DNA from: Bacillota bacterium
Lineage (GTDB): Bacteria; Bacillota; UBA4882; UBA8346
DNA length: 64,000 bases
Direction: 5' to 3'
Assembly: GCA_023435565.1 (NCBI GenBank)
Contig: JAEYRN010000029.1
Coordinates: 73,008-137,007, forward strand
In this document: piece by piece, positions 1 to 8,764 of the stretch
How positions within the stretch are numbered: the stretch's first letter is position 1
How the letters are laid out: each line of letters begins with the position of its first letter
Translations under genes and position numbers: made by a program
Notes under the pieces: generated by a model
The model's input: the letters and a program-made list of their open reading frames with translations, nothing else
The model's database searches: none
Told to the model about the DNA's origin: nothing

Positions 1-327
1 GCTTCATATTTGCTTGGAACCGATCTTCCCTACAAATTTTCAGGCATCTCAAACATATTTTACAGCGGACTCTTAATCACTTATTACCTTTTCTTTGAAT
101 TATTGGGTTATTTCATTAATCCACTTATAGGAGTAATTTCCCGAAGATTCGAATACCAAGCCGATACTTTTTCGAAACATCTTTTGGGTTCCGGCGCGCC
201 TCTTATTAAGACATTTGAAAAGTTCATCACTCGGGAACTTGATAACATAAATCCCCATCCTTGGTTTGAATCGTTTTATTATTCACACCCGTCCCTTCTC
301 AAACGAATCAAGGCCTTAAGAGGGTAA
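1..327 (+). CDS. M48-family metalloprotease, C-terminal part
   Basis: The frame is open to the left edge, so the start and the HExxH zinc motif lie outside the window. What remains is a hydrophobic segment (LLITYYLFFELLGYF) followed by SRRFEYQAD, which fits the ExxxD third-ligand region of Ste24/HtpX-type M48 peptidases. The tail YSHPSLLKRIKAL matches the HPxxxxRI ending common in this family. These enzymes are membrane-embedded zinc proteases with a cytoplasmic-face active site. The CAAX-protease/Ste24 subtype is inferred from the tail and is not certain. Confidence 0.75.
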   Translation, partial: ASYLLGTDLPYKFSGISNIFYSGLLITYYLFFELLGYFINPLIGVISRRFEYQADTFSKHLLGSGAPLIKTFEKFITRELDNINPHPWFESFYYSHPSLLKRIKALRG

Positions 328-406
328 GAAACTTCTCGGCCAACTTTAAACAAATTGACTAATTATACCGATAATATAGCCAAAGGCCCATCCAGGAGGT
401 TAGCAG

Positions 407-940
407 TTGAAGAATAAACAATATGCGTTAGTCGGTTGTTGCGGGATGTCTTGCGCTCTTTGCCCCCGTTTTCATTCCCAATCCACATCGAAATGTCCGG
501 GATGCGGTCTCAGTACTAACCGCGAATCCTGCTCCACTTATAAATGCTGTACTGAAAAGCACAATTATGAAACCTGCGCCGAATGTGCGGTTTTTCCTTG
601 TGAAAGATTATTTCTTCAGGCCGATTGGGTAGGGTTTAACACTCGTAAAAAATGGATTGACAATTTAAAACAGATTAAAGCGATTGGGATTGAAAAATGG
701 TTTGCCGAACAAGTGGAAAAACAAGCCCTATTGGAAGAAGCGCTCAAATATTTTCATAACAACCGGATGCGTAGTTTCTTCTGTCTCTCATTCCTTTATT
801 TTGAGATTGATACCATCAAAAAGTTGCTTGCTGCCGCCCAAGCCCAAAAAGAACTTGAACTCCAAAAGAGGTCCGAGGCTTTTCAGCAAGCGGTTAAAAC
901 TGAGGCTAAAGAGCATAACCTCAAAATCTGGGATGAATAA
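407..940 (+). CDS. DUF3795 cysteine-rich protein
   Basis: This is a 177-residue protein with a dense N-terminal cysteine cluster (CCGMSCALCPRF, CPGCG, CCTEK, CAECAVFPC). That pattern is typical of DUF3795, a presumed metal- or FeS-binding domain of unknown function. The C-terminal half is helical and charged. The start is TTG at 407, supported by AGGAGGT at 394-400. Its last 20 bases overlap the end of the convergent gene at 921-1730. A shorter paralogue lies at 45092-45334. Confidence 0.75.
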   Translation: MKNKQYALVGCCGMSCALCPRFHSQSTSKCPGCGLSTNRESCSTYKCCTEKHNYETCAECAVFPCERLFLQADWVGFNTRKKWIDNLKQIKAIGIEKWFAEQVEKQALLEEALKYFHNNRMRSFFCLSFLYFEIDTIKKLLAAAQAQKELELQKRSEAFQQAVKTEAKEHNLKIWDE

Positions 941-1730
941 TTTTCTTCTCTTCCATTTCAGTCATTACCGGCACAAGCTCCGGCAGATTCCGTTCAGCAC
1001 TAAAAAAAGGACTCCTTTCCGCTAGTTGAATCATTTGATGATGTAACGGGTCCACTCGTCCGGTTTGATGGACTCTGCTTCCTAAAAAATGGGCGCAAAA
1101 TTGCCCGTTGAAGTCATTATCATAAATAGAATCCCCACCATGGGGCATACCATTAATGGAAGCGGCGATATAGAGATTTCTAATCCTTACTACAACCGCC
1201 CGCCGGTCCCAACTCCATTTACCGCCATAAACCTCTTTCATAATCTTCGTATCTTCTTTGGTCAATGGTTCCACATCGGCATGATAGTAGCCATAAAGAC
1301 GCCTCGCTTGAAAAAATTTTCCGGTTTCAAGATCCATAATTTCGGCGACTTCTCCGTTTTTCCATAATTGGTTTACGATCGACCAAGGTATAGCCTGAAT
1401 TCCTCCGGGACGATTACGGGAATTGGGATTACCATTCAATGCTTCCCTAAGTATATTCATTGTCTTGGGTCCAACAACACCGTCAACGGCTAAATTATGC
1501 TCGATTTGAAACGCGATGACCGCTTCTTTGGTTAGTCTGCCATAATAACCGGTAGGACTTGTCCGCAAATAATTTAATTGAAATAAGTAGTTTTGGACCT
1601 CTATTACCTGGCTCCCTCTAGAACCGGTTTGAAGTAAGCCCATGGCTTTTACCCCTGAGGTAAAAACCCCCAGAAACAAAAACACTCCCAGAAAAACAGC
1701 AGTTATTTTATAATTAATTGCTTTCACCAC
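921..1730 (-). CDS. Secreted peptidoglycan-binding-domain protein
   Basis: The protein has 269 residues. A signal peptide (hydrophobic ITAVFLGVFLFLGVFTSG) is followed by a PG_binding_1 domain at about residues 33-95, with the signature GSRGSQVIEVQNYL and FQIEHNLAVDGVVGP. The remaining ~165 residues carry the conserved-looking stretches NGMPHGGDSIYDNDFNGQFC and HFLGSRVHQTGRVDP. I cannot assign these to a named enzymatic fold, though architecture and context suggest a cell-wall or spore-cortex protein. It converges with the DUF3795 gene with a 20-bp overlap. Confidence 0.8.
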   Translation of the reverse strand: MVKAINYKITAVFLGVFLFLGVFTSGVKAMGLLQTGSRGSQVIEVQNYLFQLNYLRTSPTGYYGRLTKEAVIAFQIEHNLAVDGVVGPKTMNILREALNGNPNSRNRPGGIQAIPWSIVNQLWKNGEVAEIMDLETGKFFQARRLYGYYHADVEPLTKEDTKIMKEVYGGKWSWDRRAVVVRIRNLYIAASINGMPHGGDSIYDNDFNGQFCAHFLGSRVHQTGRVDPLHHQMIQLAERSPFFSAERNLPELVPVMTEMEEKKIIHPRF

Positions 1731-1849
1731 TTACGCCTCCCTTTATAACAATCCCCTACCTTGACTTCTAAGACCAAGAAGTCTTTTATAAAATCGGACT
1801 TAAGGATTTATACTGTATCGATTATTATTAATCATTAAAATCTGTGTTA

Positions 1850-2045
1850 ATCTTATTTACAGTCAAAAAAATTTTTTATAGACAGGATTAACACGGATTT
1901 ACGGGATTTCCTTTTTTTAATCCCGCCAGTCATTTAAATTAGGTCAAAATAGTAGGTTTGTATTTATGAAATTATTAATTTATATAATCCGTGTTCATCC
2001 GTGTTAATCCTGTCTAAAATAAGGTTAAATAGGATTAACGGGATT
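1850..2045. repeat. Dispersed GACAGGATTAACACGG repeat, inverted pair
   Basis: This non-coding stretch between two minus-strand genes holds GACAGGATTAACACGGAT near 1881 and its inverted counterpart ATCCGTGTTAATCCTGTC near 2000. ACGGGATTT words flank both. The same words recur at 27150-27500. It looks like an intergenic dispersed repeat and not a promoter. I see no gene in 1731-2139. Confidence 0.7.
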
Positions 2046-2139
2046 TAGATAACTTCATTATATCAACAACCATCTATGAAAGAACTCAAATTCATTTTTT
2101 AATTCCGGCTTCTCCGGGATAGGTTGAATCAAATTTCTT

Positions 2140-3324
2140 CTAAAAAACAGAACTATAAATTACACTACGTCCGTCTTTGCGCTTAAAAAGGCCCCGTATC
2201 AAGTCTCGAATCCATCTCCAACCCTGCACTAAAATGTTGGCCCGTTTTACCTCCACGGTGGAATAAACCGGCTCCTCCGCCAGCACTTCTCCTTGATAAA
2301 CAGCCTTTAAAAGACCAACTTTACCTCCGGTTTTGATCGGATACTTTAACCTAGCAGCCGGAACCAATTCTGTTTCAACCAACTTGTCCCGGCCTCTTTC
2401 CACTAAAACACCAAAGTCTCGATTAAGTTTGACCGGTACCATTTCGGGACGGGCCGGTTTTAAATAGACCTTCCCCAGTTCTTGGTCGGCTTTTTTAATC
2501 AATTTCCATTGATAATTGCGATAACCGTAATCCAGCAAACGTTTGGTTTCAGCCACTCGTTTACCATCGCTTACAGCGCCTAAAATAACGCTTAACAAAC
2601 GAAAATTCCCTTTTTCGGCAGTAGCAGCCAAACAAAATTTAGCTTCTTCGGTATGCCCGGTTTTCAGGCCGTCAGCTCCCCGGTAAACTCTTATTAACTC
2701 ATTGGTATTACGTAGTTGGAACTCACCACCCCGAAAGGTATCCATCCAAATGGATGTGTATTTCAACACTTCCGGGTATTTTAACAACTCCCGGGAAATG
2801 ATTGCCAAATCATAAGCGCTACTGTAATGATTAGGATCCGGAAGACCGGTTTCATTAGCAAAATGGGTGTTTTTTAAACCCAGGGCTTTAGCTCTTTCAT
2901 TCATGGCTTCGATAAAATCCCGGTCTGATCCGTAAAGGTGTTCGGCCACAGCCGTACTGGCGTCATTGGCTGATACAACCGCGATTGCTTTGAACATCTC
3001 TGATAATGGGAATTCTTCTCCTTCTTTCAAATAGACCTGGGAACCTCCCATCCCGGCAGCAACCGCCGAAGTACGGATCGGCTCGGACCATTTTACCCGA
3101 CCGGACTCAACGGCCTCCATGATTAAAAGCATTGTCATTACTTTGGTCACGCTTGCCGGCGGCCAACCCATATCTTTTTTCTGCTCAAATAGTACCTTAC
3201 CCGAAAGAGGGTCCATTAACACGGCAGCCCTGGCGTCAATTGAAAAAGCAAGACTGCTTTTTGATATTAATAATGAAAAAATCAATGTCAATATAATTAC
3301 TTTGACCCAATCTTTTATCACCAA
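2140..3324 (-). CDS. dacF: D-alanyl-D-alanine carboxypeptidase (DacF/PBP5-like)
   Basis: This serine peptidase of family S11 trims pentapeptide side chains of peptidoglycan outside the membrane. All three active-site motifs are present: SVTK (catalytic Ser near residue 58), SAN and KTG (in GLKTGHT). A PBP5-type C-terminal domain and an amphipathic tail (GWRWIRDLIRGLFKRK) for membrane attachment follow. A longer ATG frame begins at 3414, but GGGGGAG at 3331-3337 favours TTG at 3324 or GTG at 3321, directly before the signal sequence. The DacF-versus-DacA subtype is inferred. Confidence 0.88.
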   Translation of the reverse strand: MVIKDWVKVIILTLIFSLLISKSSLAFSIDARAAVLMDPLSGKVLFEQKKDMGWPPASVTKVMTMLLIMEAVESGRVKWSEPIRTSAVAAGMGGSQVYLKEGEEFPLSEMFKAIAVVSANDASTAVAEHLYGSDRDFIEAMNERAKALGLKNTHFANETGLPDPNHYSSAYDLAIISRELLKYPEVLKYTSIWMDTFRGGEFQLRNTNELIRVYRGADGLKTGHTEEAKFCLAATAEKGNFRLLSVILGAVSDGKRVAETKRLLDYGYRNYQWKLIKKADQELGKVYLKPARPEMVPVKLNRDFGVLVERGRDKLVETELVPAARLKYPIKTGGKVGLLKAVYQGEVLAEEPVYSTVEVKRANILVQGWRWIRDLIRGLFKRKDGRSVIYSSVF

Positions 3325-3445
3325 AAAAGACTCCCCCTTAATATAAAGGATTTCCCAAATTACAATAGAGTATAACAATATAAGTTGAATTAAAATTCTA
3401 ATATGGAAAATCAATGAATTTAATTCAACTTATAACAGCTGTAAT

Positions 3446-3632
3446 AGGATGAAATAAATACGAATTTGATCCTATTTGCATTCGGCTATCTACTTTGTTA
3501 AATTCAATAATTTGGACTCCGTTTTGAAAATAATCGCGAACGATTTAACGTGTTATTTTCAAAACATAAGTTCTAAATTTAACAAAGTAGATTTAGGAAT
3601 GCAAATTACGGTTAAGAAATTTATTTCATCCT
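3446..3632. repeat. Large nested palindromic element, copy A
   Basis: Four successive perfect inverted arms nest inside each other: 3446-3459 with 3619-3632 (14 bp), 3474-3483 with 3597-3606 (10 bp), 3490-3504 with 3576-3590 (15 bp) and 3521-3533 with 3553-3565 (13 bp). The 19-nt apex contains CGCGAACGATT. A diverged second copy is at 63572-63706 in the metG leader. The element lies between the divergent dacF-like and coat genes. It could be a MITE-like DNA element or a structured RNA; the sequence alone does not decide. Confidence 0.85.
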
Positions 3633-3715
3633 ATATAAACTTCTTTTCTAGCATATCCTTACCGAAGTTGGGGAAATTAATAAAAAAGCGTTTTCAATAA
3701 AAGGAGGAATGAATT

Positions 3716-3988
3716 TTGAATCAAGGCAAGCAAAATACCGGGACCTATGAATCCCCGGGAAGGATGGAGCAGCCACCGAATGTTATCACTACTAAAGATT
3801 TGGCCTACTTAAAGGATGCCATGTCCTGGGAGTTGTTGGCGATGAAAAAGTGCCGCCAGTATGCTTCCTTTTGTACCGATCCCGAGCTTCAAAACCAAAT
3901 CGATGGAGTCGGTCAAATGCACCAACAACACTATAACAAGTTACTGCAATATGTCCAGTCAAACCCCAATCAGCAATATCTTCAATAG
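3716..3988 (+). CDS. CotF-like spore coat protein, small
   Basis: This 90-residue protein is rich in Gln, Asn and His. Its helical core (TTKDLAYLKDAMSWELLAMKKC) and GQMHQQHYNKLL motif resemble the ferritin-like CotF/YhcQ coat family. The TTG start is preceded by AAGGAGG at 3701-3707 with eight bases of spacing. It is followed 25 bp later by a second coat-type gene, so the two form a pair. They are probably expressed in the mother cell late in sporulation, although no sporulation promoter was identified. Confidence 0.75.
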   Translation: MNQGKQNTGTYESPGRMEQPPNVITTKDLAYLKDAMSWELLAMKKCRQYASFCTDPELQNQIDGVGQMHQQHYNKLLQYVQSNPNQQYLQ

Positions 3989-4013
3989 CAAATCCTAGAG
4001 GGAGGAAAATTTA

Positions 4014-4367
4014 ATGCAAAAACAAGGCCAATCGGGGCAACAAAATGCCGATGTCCTAAAAAACCCCCAGACCGGACAATTACCCCAAGTCAAGGGGCCG
4101 GAAATGAATGAAAGGGATTTCTTAAACGATATCTTAGCCACTGAAAAATATATTACCGACAACTTCAATATTTTCAGCCGCGAAGCCAGTAATCAAACAC
4201 TGTATCAGGATACAATGGCCATTTTAAACGAATCGCACCAGGCAGCCAGAAATTTATTCAACATGATGTTTAAAAAGGGATGGTATAAGTTGACTGCCGC
4301 CACCCAACAGGATATCCAACAAACGGTGCAGCAATTTCAAAATTACCAGACACAAGAGCCATATTAA
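4014..4367 (+). CDS. CotF-family spore coat protein
   Basis: The 117-residue protein has a flexible Gln/Pro-rich N-terminus, then the CotF-type helical pair (NERDFLNDILATEKYITDNF and ILNESHQAARNLFNMM) and a C-terminal FKKGWYKL segment typical of coat proteins. It has a GGGAGG ribosome binding site and lies immediately downstream of the smaller coat gene. The pair ends at the terminator 4384-4419. Confidence 0.8.
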   Translation: MQKQGQSGQQNADVLKNPQTGQLPQVKGPEMNERDFLNDILATEKYITDNFNIFSREASNQTLYQDTMAILNESHQAARNLFNMMFKKGWYKLTAATQQDIQQTVQQFQNYQTQEPY

Positions 4368-4383
4368 AATAGGTTAAAAACTC

Positions 4384-4419
4384 AAAAAGGAAGTGAGATT
4401 TTTGCTCTCTTCCTTTTTT
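4384..4419 (+). terminator. Rho-independent terminator of the coat gene pair
   Basis: A hairpin of AAAGGAAG with CTTCCTTT (slightly bulged) is followed by a T run, 17 bp after the second coat gene stop. Confidence 0.75.
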
Positions 4420-4518
4420 ACCTAAGGTTTAATTTCTCCGTTTTAAACAACCCAAAGTGAAGCATTGGTTTCGACTCTTATAATCAATGTTAATAGACGT
4501 TATCAATAATTCAAAAGC

Positions 4519-6852
4519 TTACATTGTCTCCGTATTTACACCTACGAATATTTTAGTTTCTATTCGGAGTTCTGCACCCGGTTGGGTCGAAAATTCACGA
4601 TCAAATATAACTACGTTTAGCGGTTCTCCATTCAATTGCTCAATAATTATAAGATTTTTGGTAATTCGCACCTTCAACTTGCGACCCCGAAAAGTAATTT
4701 TAAATGAATAGCCATTCCATTTCTCCGGTACATAAGGGCTAAGATGTAGCCGGCCACCTCTAACCATGGTTCCTGCAAAGCCTTGGATAATTGCGGCCCA
4801 ACTCCCCGCCATACTAGTCAAATGGACACCATCATCGGAATCATCATTATAATTATTTAAATCAAGTCGCGCCGTACGCAAGTATAACTCATACGCTTTT
4901 TCCGAATATCCTATCCAACTGGCCAAAATTGAATGAATGCTTGGGGATAGCGATGATTCGTGGACCGTTCTTGGTTCGTAAAAATCAAAATTTCTCCGGA
5001 TACACTCAATATCAAACCGGTCCGGGAAAAAATAAATTCCCTGGATAACGTCTGCTTGCTTTATAAAACAGGAACGTAAAATTCGATCCCAGGACCAATG
5101 TTTGTTAAGGGGCAATTCCTCTGCCGCTAAATCTTTGACCAAGATTTGTTCCTTATCCATGTATAGATCGTTTTGTTCAAAAACTCCAAGCTCTTCAAAA
5201 TAGGGAAAATACATTTTGTCAATAATTTCCTGCCATTTTATGAGTTCAGAATCGGTTAAATTCGATTTCATTATTAATTCTCGATAACGTTCATAATTAT
5301 CGCTTTTAATTTCGTTTAAGGATTCCAAAGTATATCCCAGATTCCAGGCAGCCATGGTATTGGTGTACCAATTATTGTTAATATTAATCTCATATTCATT
5401 GGGTCCGGTGACTCCCAAAATCATATATTTACCTTTTCTCGGATTATATGAAACCCTGTCCGCCCAGAACCGACTAATCTCCAGCAAAACCTCTATCCCA
5501 TATTGATAAAGATAGTTATTGTCTCCCGTATAGTTGGTATAATTATAAATCGCATAGGCAACAGCCCCATTACGATGGATCTCCTCAAAGGTTATTTCCC
5601 ATTCATTATGACATTCCCGGCCGTCGATAGTGACCATTGGGTAAAGAGCTCCCTGTAGACCTAACTTTTTAGCATTTTCTTTCGCCCTTTTCAAATGCAG
5701 ATAGCGATAGTATAGAAGATTCCTAGCTACTTTCTCATTAGTGTAAAGATAAAATGGAAAACAAAAAGCTTCTGTGTCCCAGTACGTGCCGCCGCCGTAT
5801 TTTTCTCCAGTAAAACCCTTGGGGCCGATGTTCAACCGTGGATCTTTTCCGGTATATGTCTGGTTTAGTTGAAAAATATTATACCGTATTCCCTGTTGGG
5901 CCCGGGGATCGCCTTCAATTACGATGTCGCTTTCATCCCATTTCAGCGCCATCGCTCGAGTATGTCCTTTAAAAAGTTCTTGATAACCTGTCCCGCTTGC
6001 CACTTTTAATTTATCTACAACAACTGATGCTATGATACCTTCAGCATAATCTCTCGACGTACATACCATAACAAACTTATTAATTTCAATTATTTTGCCT
6101 TGTTCAACCTGTACCTTTACCTGATGTCCCACCAGTTTTTCTGCTGTCGTGGGCTTTTTTTCCGGAAAAATCTCTATCCCATCCAGGAAAAATCTCGAAC
6201 AAGTAGCGGTGGCTAAAAGGAAATTGCTTTTTTTTGTTTTCGTTACCAGTAATGCCTCTTCAAAGTTGACGGTTTTATTAACTTCCTCCCAAAACATCTC
6301 CCCGTAATTGGAGTCTTCATTAACGACATTGCTATCCAGAATAGGGGAAAATGAGATTTCTCCGGAATAATTCAAAGGCTTTATGCGAATCGAAATACAT
6401 GCCAAGTTAGGTTCAGCCATACTTAAAAATCGTTCGAAACTAAATGTGGTTTCTTTCCCGTCTTCATCGCTCCATTTAAATGAGCGTATCAATTTACCTT
6501 CTTTCATGTCAAGCTCGCGCCGGAAATTTATAATCCTACATTTTGCTAAATCCAAGGTTTTGGTATTAACTGTGATACCAGTGCCAATCCAATTAGTCGA
6601 ATTAATCACTTTGGCAAAAAACTCGGGGTAGCCATTTTTCCACCAACCAACCCGGGTTTTATCCGGATAAAAAATCCCCGCAATGTAAGTCCCTTGAAGA
6701 CTGTCTCCCGAATAACCCTCTTCAAAAAAACCCCTTATCCCCATATGTTCATTTCCTAGGCTGAAGATACTTTCGGAAAACCTGTTAGTTTTCGGATCAA
6801 AACCTTCTTCAATTACCTTCCAGTTATCAATAAAGAACTTATCAATCATCAA
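4519..6852 (-). CDS. Glycoside hydrolase family 65 disaccharide phosphorylase
   Basis: This 777-residue cytoplasmic enzyme is of normal GH65 length. It shows the N-terminal beta-domain signature (LGNEHMGIRG), the (alpha/alpha)6 barrel with GGTYWDTEAF, the acidic cluster NEWEITFEEIHRNG (Glu423/424 region, which carries the family's general acid) and TGPNEYEINI. GH65 members phosphorolyse alpha-linked glucobioses such as maltose, trehalose, kojibiose or nigerose to beta-glucose-1-phosphate and glucose. The exact substrate cannot be read from sequence. It is divergent from a sugar ABC transporter that presumably imports its substrate. No beta-phosphoglucomutase gene is in the window. Confidence 0.88.
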   Translation of the reverse strand: MMIDKFFIDNWKVIEEGFDPKTNRFSESIFSLGNEHMGIRGFFEEGYSGDSLQGTYIAGIFYPDKTRVGWWKNGYPEFFAKVINSTNWIGTGITVNTKTLDLAKCRIINFRRELDMKEGKLIRSFKWSDEDGKETTFSFERFLSMAEPNLACISIRIKPLNYSGEISFSPILDSNVVNEDSNYGEMFWEEVNKTVNFEEALLVTKTKKSNFLLATATCSRFFLDGIEIFPEKKPTTAEKLVGHQVKVQVEQGKIIEINKFVMVCTSRDYAEGIIASVVVDKLKVASGTGYQELFKGHTRAMALKWDESDIVIEGDPRAQQGIRYNIFQLNQTYTGKDPRLNIGPKGFTGEKYGGGTYWDTEAFCFPFYLYTNEKVARNLLYYRYLHLKRAKENAKKLGLQGALYPMVTIDGRECHNEWEITFEEIHRNGAVAYAIYNYTNYTGDNNYLYQYGIEVLLEISRFWADRVSYNPRKGKYMILGVTGPNEYEININNNWYTNTMAAWNLGYTLESLNEIKSDNYERYRELIMKSNLTDSELIKWQEIIDKMYFPYFEELGVFEQNDLYMDKEQILVKDLAAEELPLNKHWSWDRILRSCFIKQADVIQGIYFFPDRFDIECIRRNFDFYEPRTVHESSLSPSIHSILASWIGYSEKAYELYLRTARLDLNNYNDDSDDGVHLTSMAGSWAAIIQGFAGTMVRGGRLHLSPYVPEKWNGYSFKITFRGRKLKVRITKNLIIIEQLNGEPLNVVIFDREFSTQPGAELRIETKIFVGVNTETM

Positions 6853-7102
6853 TAAAACCTCCGGAATAATTAAAAGTTCAAATAAATGTATTGGCCATAA
6901 TCATTACCTTTATAATTGTTAGCAAATATCTAGTCGCCTTGTCTCAAACTTATTCTTTGGTGATAAAGCCAAAAACAGGAGATTATAAATAGCATAAATA
7001 GCAATACTTACCTAATATTATATAAGTAATTTTTATTTTTGTTTATCAAGCAAGCTTTTTCATTAATATAATAATCGAATTTTCGCCTTGCCAGTACTAT
7101 TA

Positions 7103-7194
7103 TTGACAGCAATTATAAATCGTTTGTAAGATTTACCATCACAAGAGGGAGTTTGGGAGGAACAAAAAATAATTAATATGTGTAAACGTTAGCA
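7103..7194 (+). promoter_or_regulatory. Promoter and cre/LacI-like operator of the sugar transporter operon
   Basis: TTGACA at 7103-7108 and TAAGAT at 7127-7132 (18-bp spacer) form a plausible sigma-A promoter. About 50 bp downstream, TGTAAACGTTAGCA at 7181-7194 matches the CcpA cre consensus TGWNANCGNTNWCA with one mismatch, and also resembles LacI-family operators. Its position downstream of the start suggests roadblock repression, which is inference. The rest of 6853-7271 is AT-rich leader. Confidence 0.5.
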
Positions 7195-7271
7195 CGATTA
7201 TTCGTCTTCATAGGAGGTGGTCAAGAGCTTCTTAAATCTTTAAGTTATGGAAAGATCAAAGGAGGGTAATA

Positions 7272-8519
7272 ATGAAAAAACATTGGACTAAAGGGCTATT
7301 CCTGATTTTAATCTTGGCTTTTATCAGTAGTAATGTTGGTGCAACCAATGAAGTTAAACTTAATCTCTTCTTTTATAAACAAGAGATTTCCAAAGAACTC
7401 AAAGAGATGACCGAAGCCTTTACCAAGACCCACCCGACTATTTCAATCGATCTGGAGATCGTTCCCAACGATAGCATGACTGTATTAAAAACCAGAATGT
7501 CCAGCGGTCAGGCTCCGGATATTATCCAATTGCAATCCTATTCAAATGTGTTCGAATTTGCCAATGCCGGTTGGTTGTTAAATTTGTCGAACGAACCGGT
7601 TATGGCCAAAGTAGTCCCGGATACTAAAAACTCCGTTACATATAAGGGCAAAGCATATGCTTTACCCATGGACGTGGCAGGTATCGGCATTATCTATAAT
7701 AAGGACATATTCAAAAAATACGGCCTAAAGCCTCCTGCGACTTTTGATGAATTGAAGAATGCATGCGCTACGCTGAAGAAAAATAAGGTGACTCCTTTTG
7801 CTTCCATGTTTAAAGTCAATTGGTCGCTGGGCCACTTCCTTTCAATGGCCCACACTTCTTTAGCCGGCCCGAAAGTATTACCCTGGATTGAATCAATGAA
7901 CTCCGGAAAGGGTTCTTTCGCCGATCCGGTCAACGTGGCGGAACTATTCAAAATCTTGGATTTTTACAAAGCCAACTCCGATCCTAAAGCCGCCGAATTC
8001 GACTGGAACGAACAACAAGCTTCTTTCGCCAATGGCGAAGCCGCGATGATGGTCCAAGGACTTTGGTCTTACGGCGCCGCTATTGGAACCAATCCCAAAT
8101 TGAATTGCGGCTTTATCCCATTCCCATGTACCAATAATGTTAAAGATACCAAACTCTTCGCCGATGTCGACTCAACATTTGCTCTATCGGCCACCTCAAG
8201 TCCGGAAAAGATTAAGGCCGCCAAAGTTTTTCTTGAATGGTTAGGCACTCCGGAAGCCATTAAGCTGTGGGTTGAAAAGTGCAAACTGGTCCCAACCTTC
8301 AAAGGCGCCGATGTAAAGTCGATGGACGCTCCATTCCAAGATTTGGTTTCATATCTCAACTCAGGTAAAACCAATCCCTGGGCTTTTAGTATGTATCCGG
8401 TCGCCGCCTTTGAAGACGCCACCAAAAACGGAGCCCAGGAGTATTTGTTCGGCCGCAAAAACGCCCGGCAAGTAGTCGAATACATCGATGACACCTGGAA
8501 AAAATCAGTTCAGAAATAA
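7272..8519 (+). CDS. Sugar ABC transporter substrate-binding protein
   Basis: This is a 415-residue family 1 extracellular solute-binding protein (MalE-like). The hinge and ligand segments APDIIQLQSYSNVFEFANAG and GKAYALPMDVAGIGIIYNKD are typical. The signal peptide ends SSNVGAT with no lipobox cysteine, unlike the other two binding proteins in this window. It is the first gene of an operon with two permeases, opposite the GH65 phosphorylase. A GGAGG site precedes the ATG. Probable ligand: an alpha-glucobiose (inferred from the neighbour). Confidence 0.88.
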   Translation: MKKHWTKGLFLILILAFISSNVGATNEVKLNLFFYKQEISKELKEMTEAFTKTHPTISIDLEIVPNDSMTVLKTRMSSGQAPDIIQLQSYSNVFEFANAGWLLNLSNEPVMAKVVPDTKNSVTYKGKAYALPMDVAGIGIIYNKDIFKKYGLKPPATFDELKNACATLKKNKVTPFASMFKVNWSLGHFLSMAHTSLAGPKVLPWIESMNSGKGSFADPVNVAELFKILDFYKANSDPKAAEFDWNEQQASFANGEAAMMVQGLWSYGAAIGTNPKLNCGFIPFPCTNNVKDTKLFADVDSTFALSATSSPEKIKAAKVFLEWLGTPEAIKLWVEKCKLVPTFKGADVKSMDAPFQDLVSYLNSGKTNPWAFSMYPVAAFEDATKNGAQEYLFGRKNARQVVEYIDDTWKKSVQK

Positions 8520-8565
8520 GTACTATCAGAAAGATAAGTGGGCAACATCCAACTCAAAAATACTT

Positions 8566-8630
8566 TCTCTATGTCTCTGAGTCTCTGTGGCAAATTATAC
8601 TATGGGCCACGGAGACACTGAGACATAGAG
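8566..8630. repeat. Inverted CTCTATGTCTCTGAG repeat
   Basis: A 25-bp arm at 8566-8591 pairs imperfectly with 8606-8630. The words belong to the widespread ACACAGAGACACAGAG family of dispersed repeats, a second example of which is at 12082-12112. It lies between the binding protein and the first permease and could form an intercistronic hairpin. Confidence 0.7.
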
Positions 8631-8671
8631 TTGAAAAATGATTTTTTCATCGAAAATGCTATCGATGCTTG

Positions 8672-8730
8672 TCGATCCACGTCAACTTTCCATTGGTTCG
8701 CTTGGGTTAACCGGAGGTTGACGTGGACGA
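8672..8730. repeat. Intercistronic hairpin before the MalF-type permease
   Basis: TCGATCCACGTCAAC at 8672-8686 is complementary to GTTGACGTGGACGA at 8717-8730 around a 30-nt loop. It lies just upstream of the permease ribosome binding site. With 8566-8630 it gives two stable hairpins that could cap the binding-protein mRNA and lower permease expression (inference). Confidence 0.6.
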
Positions 8731-8764
8731 CTATTTATTCTTCTTTTTACAGAAAGGAGACAAA

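Noticed and set aside
684..1025. Plus-strand 113-residue frame
   Set aside because: Overlaps the DUF3795 gene in another frame and the end of the peptidoglycan-binding protein gene; no ribosome binding site.
3476..3700. Plus-strand 74-residue frame
   Set aside because: It translates the nested palindrome; the apparent protein is an artefact of the inverted arms.
8069..8494. Minus-strand 141-residue frame
   Set aside because: Lies entirely inside the sugar-binding protein gene and has no family features.
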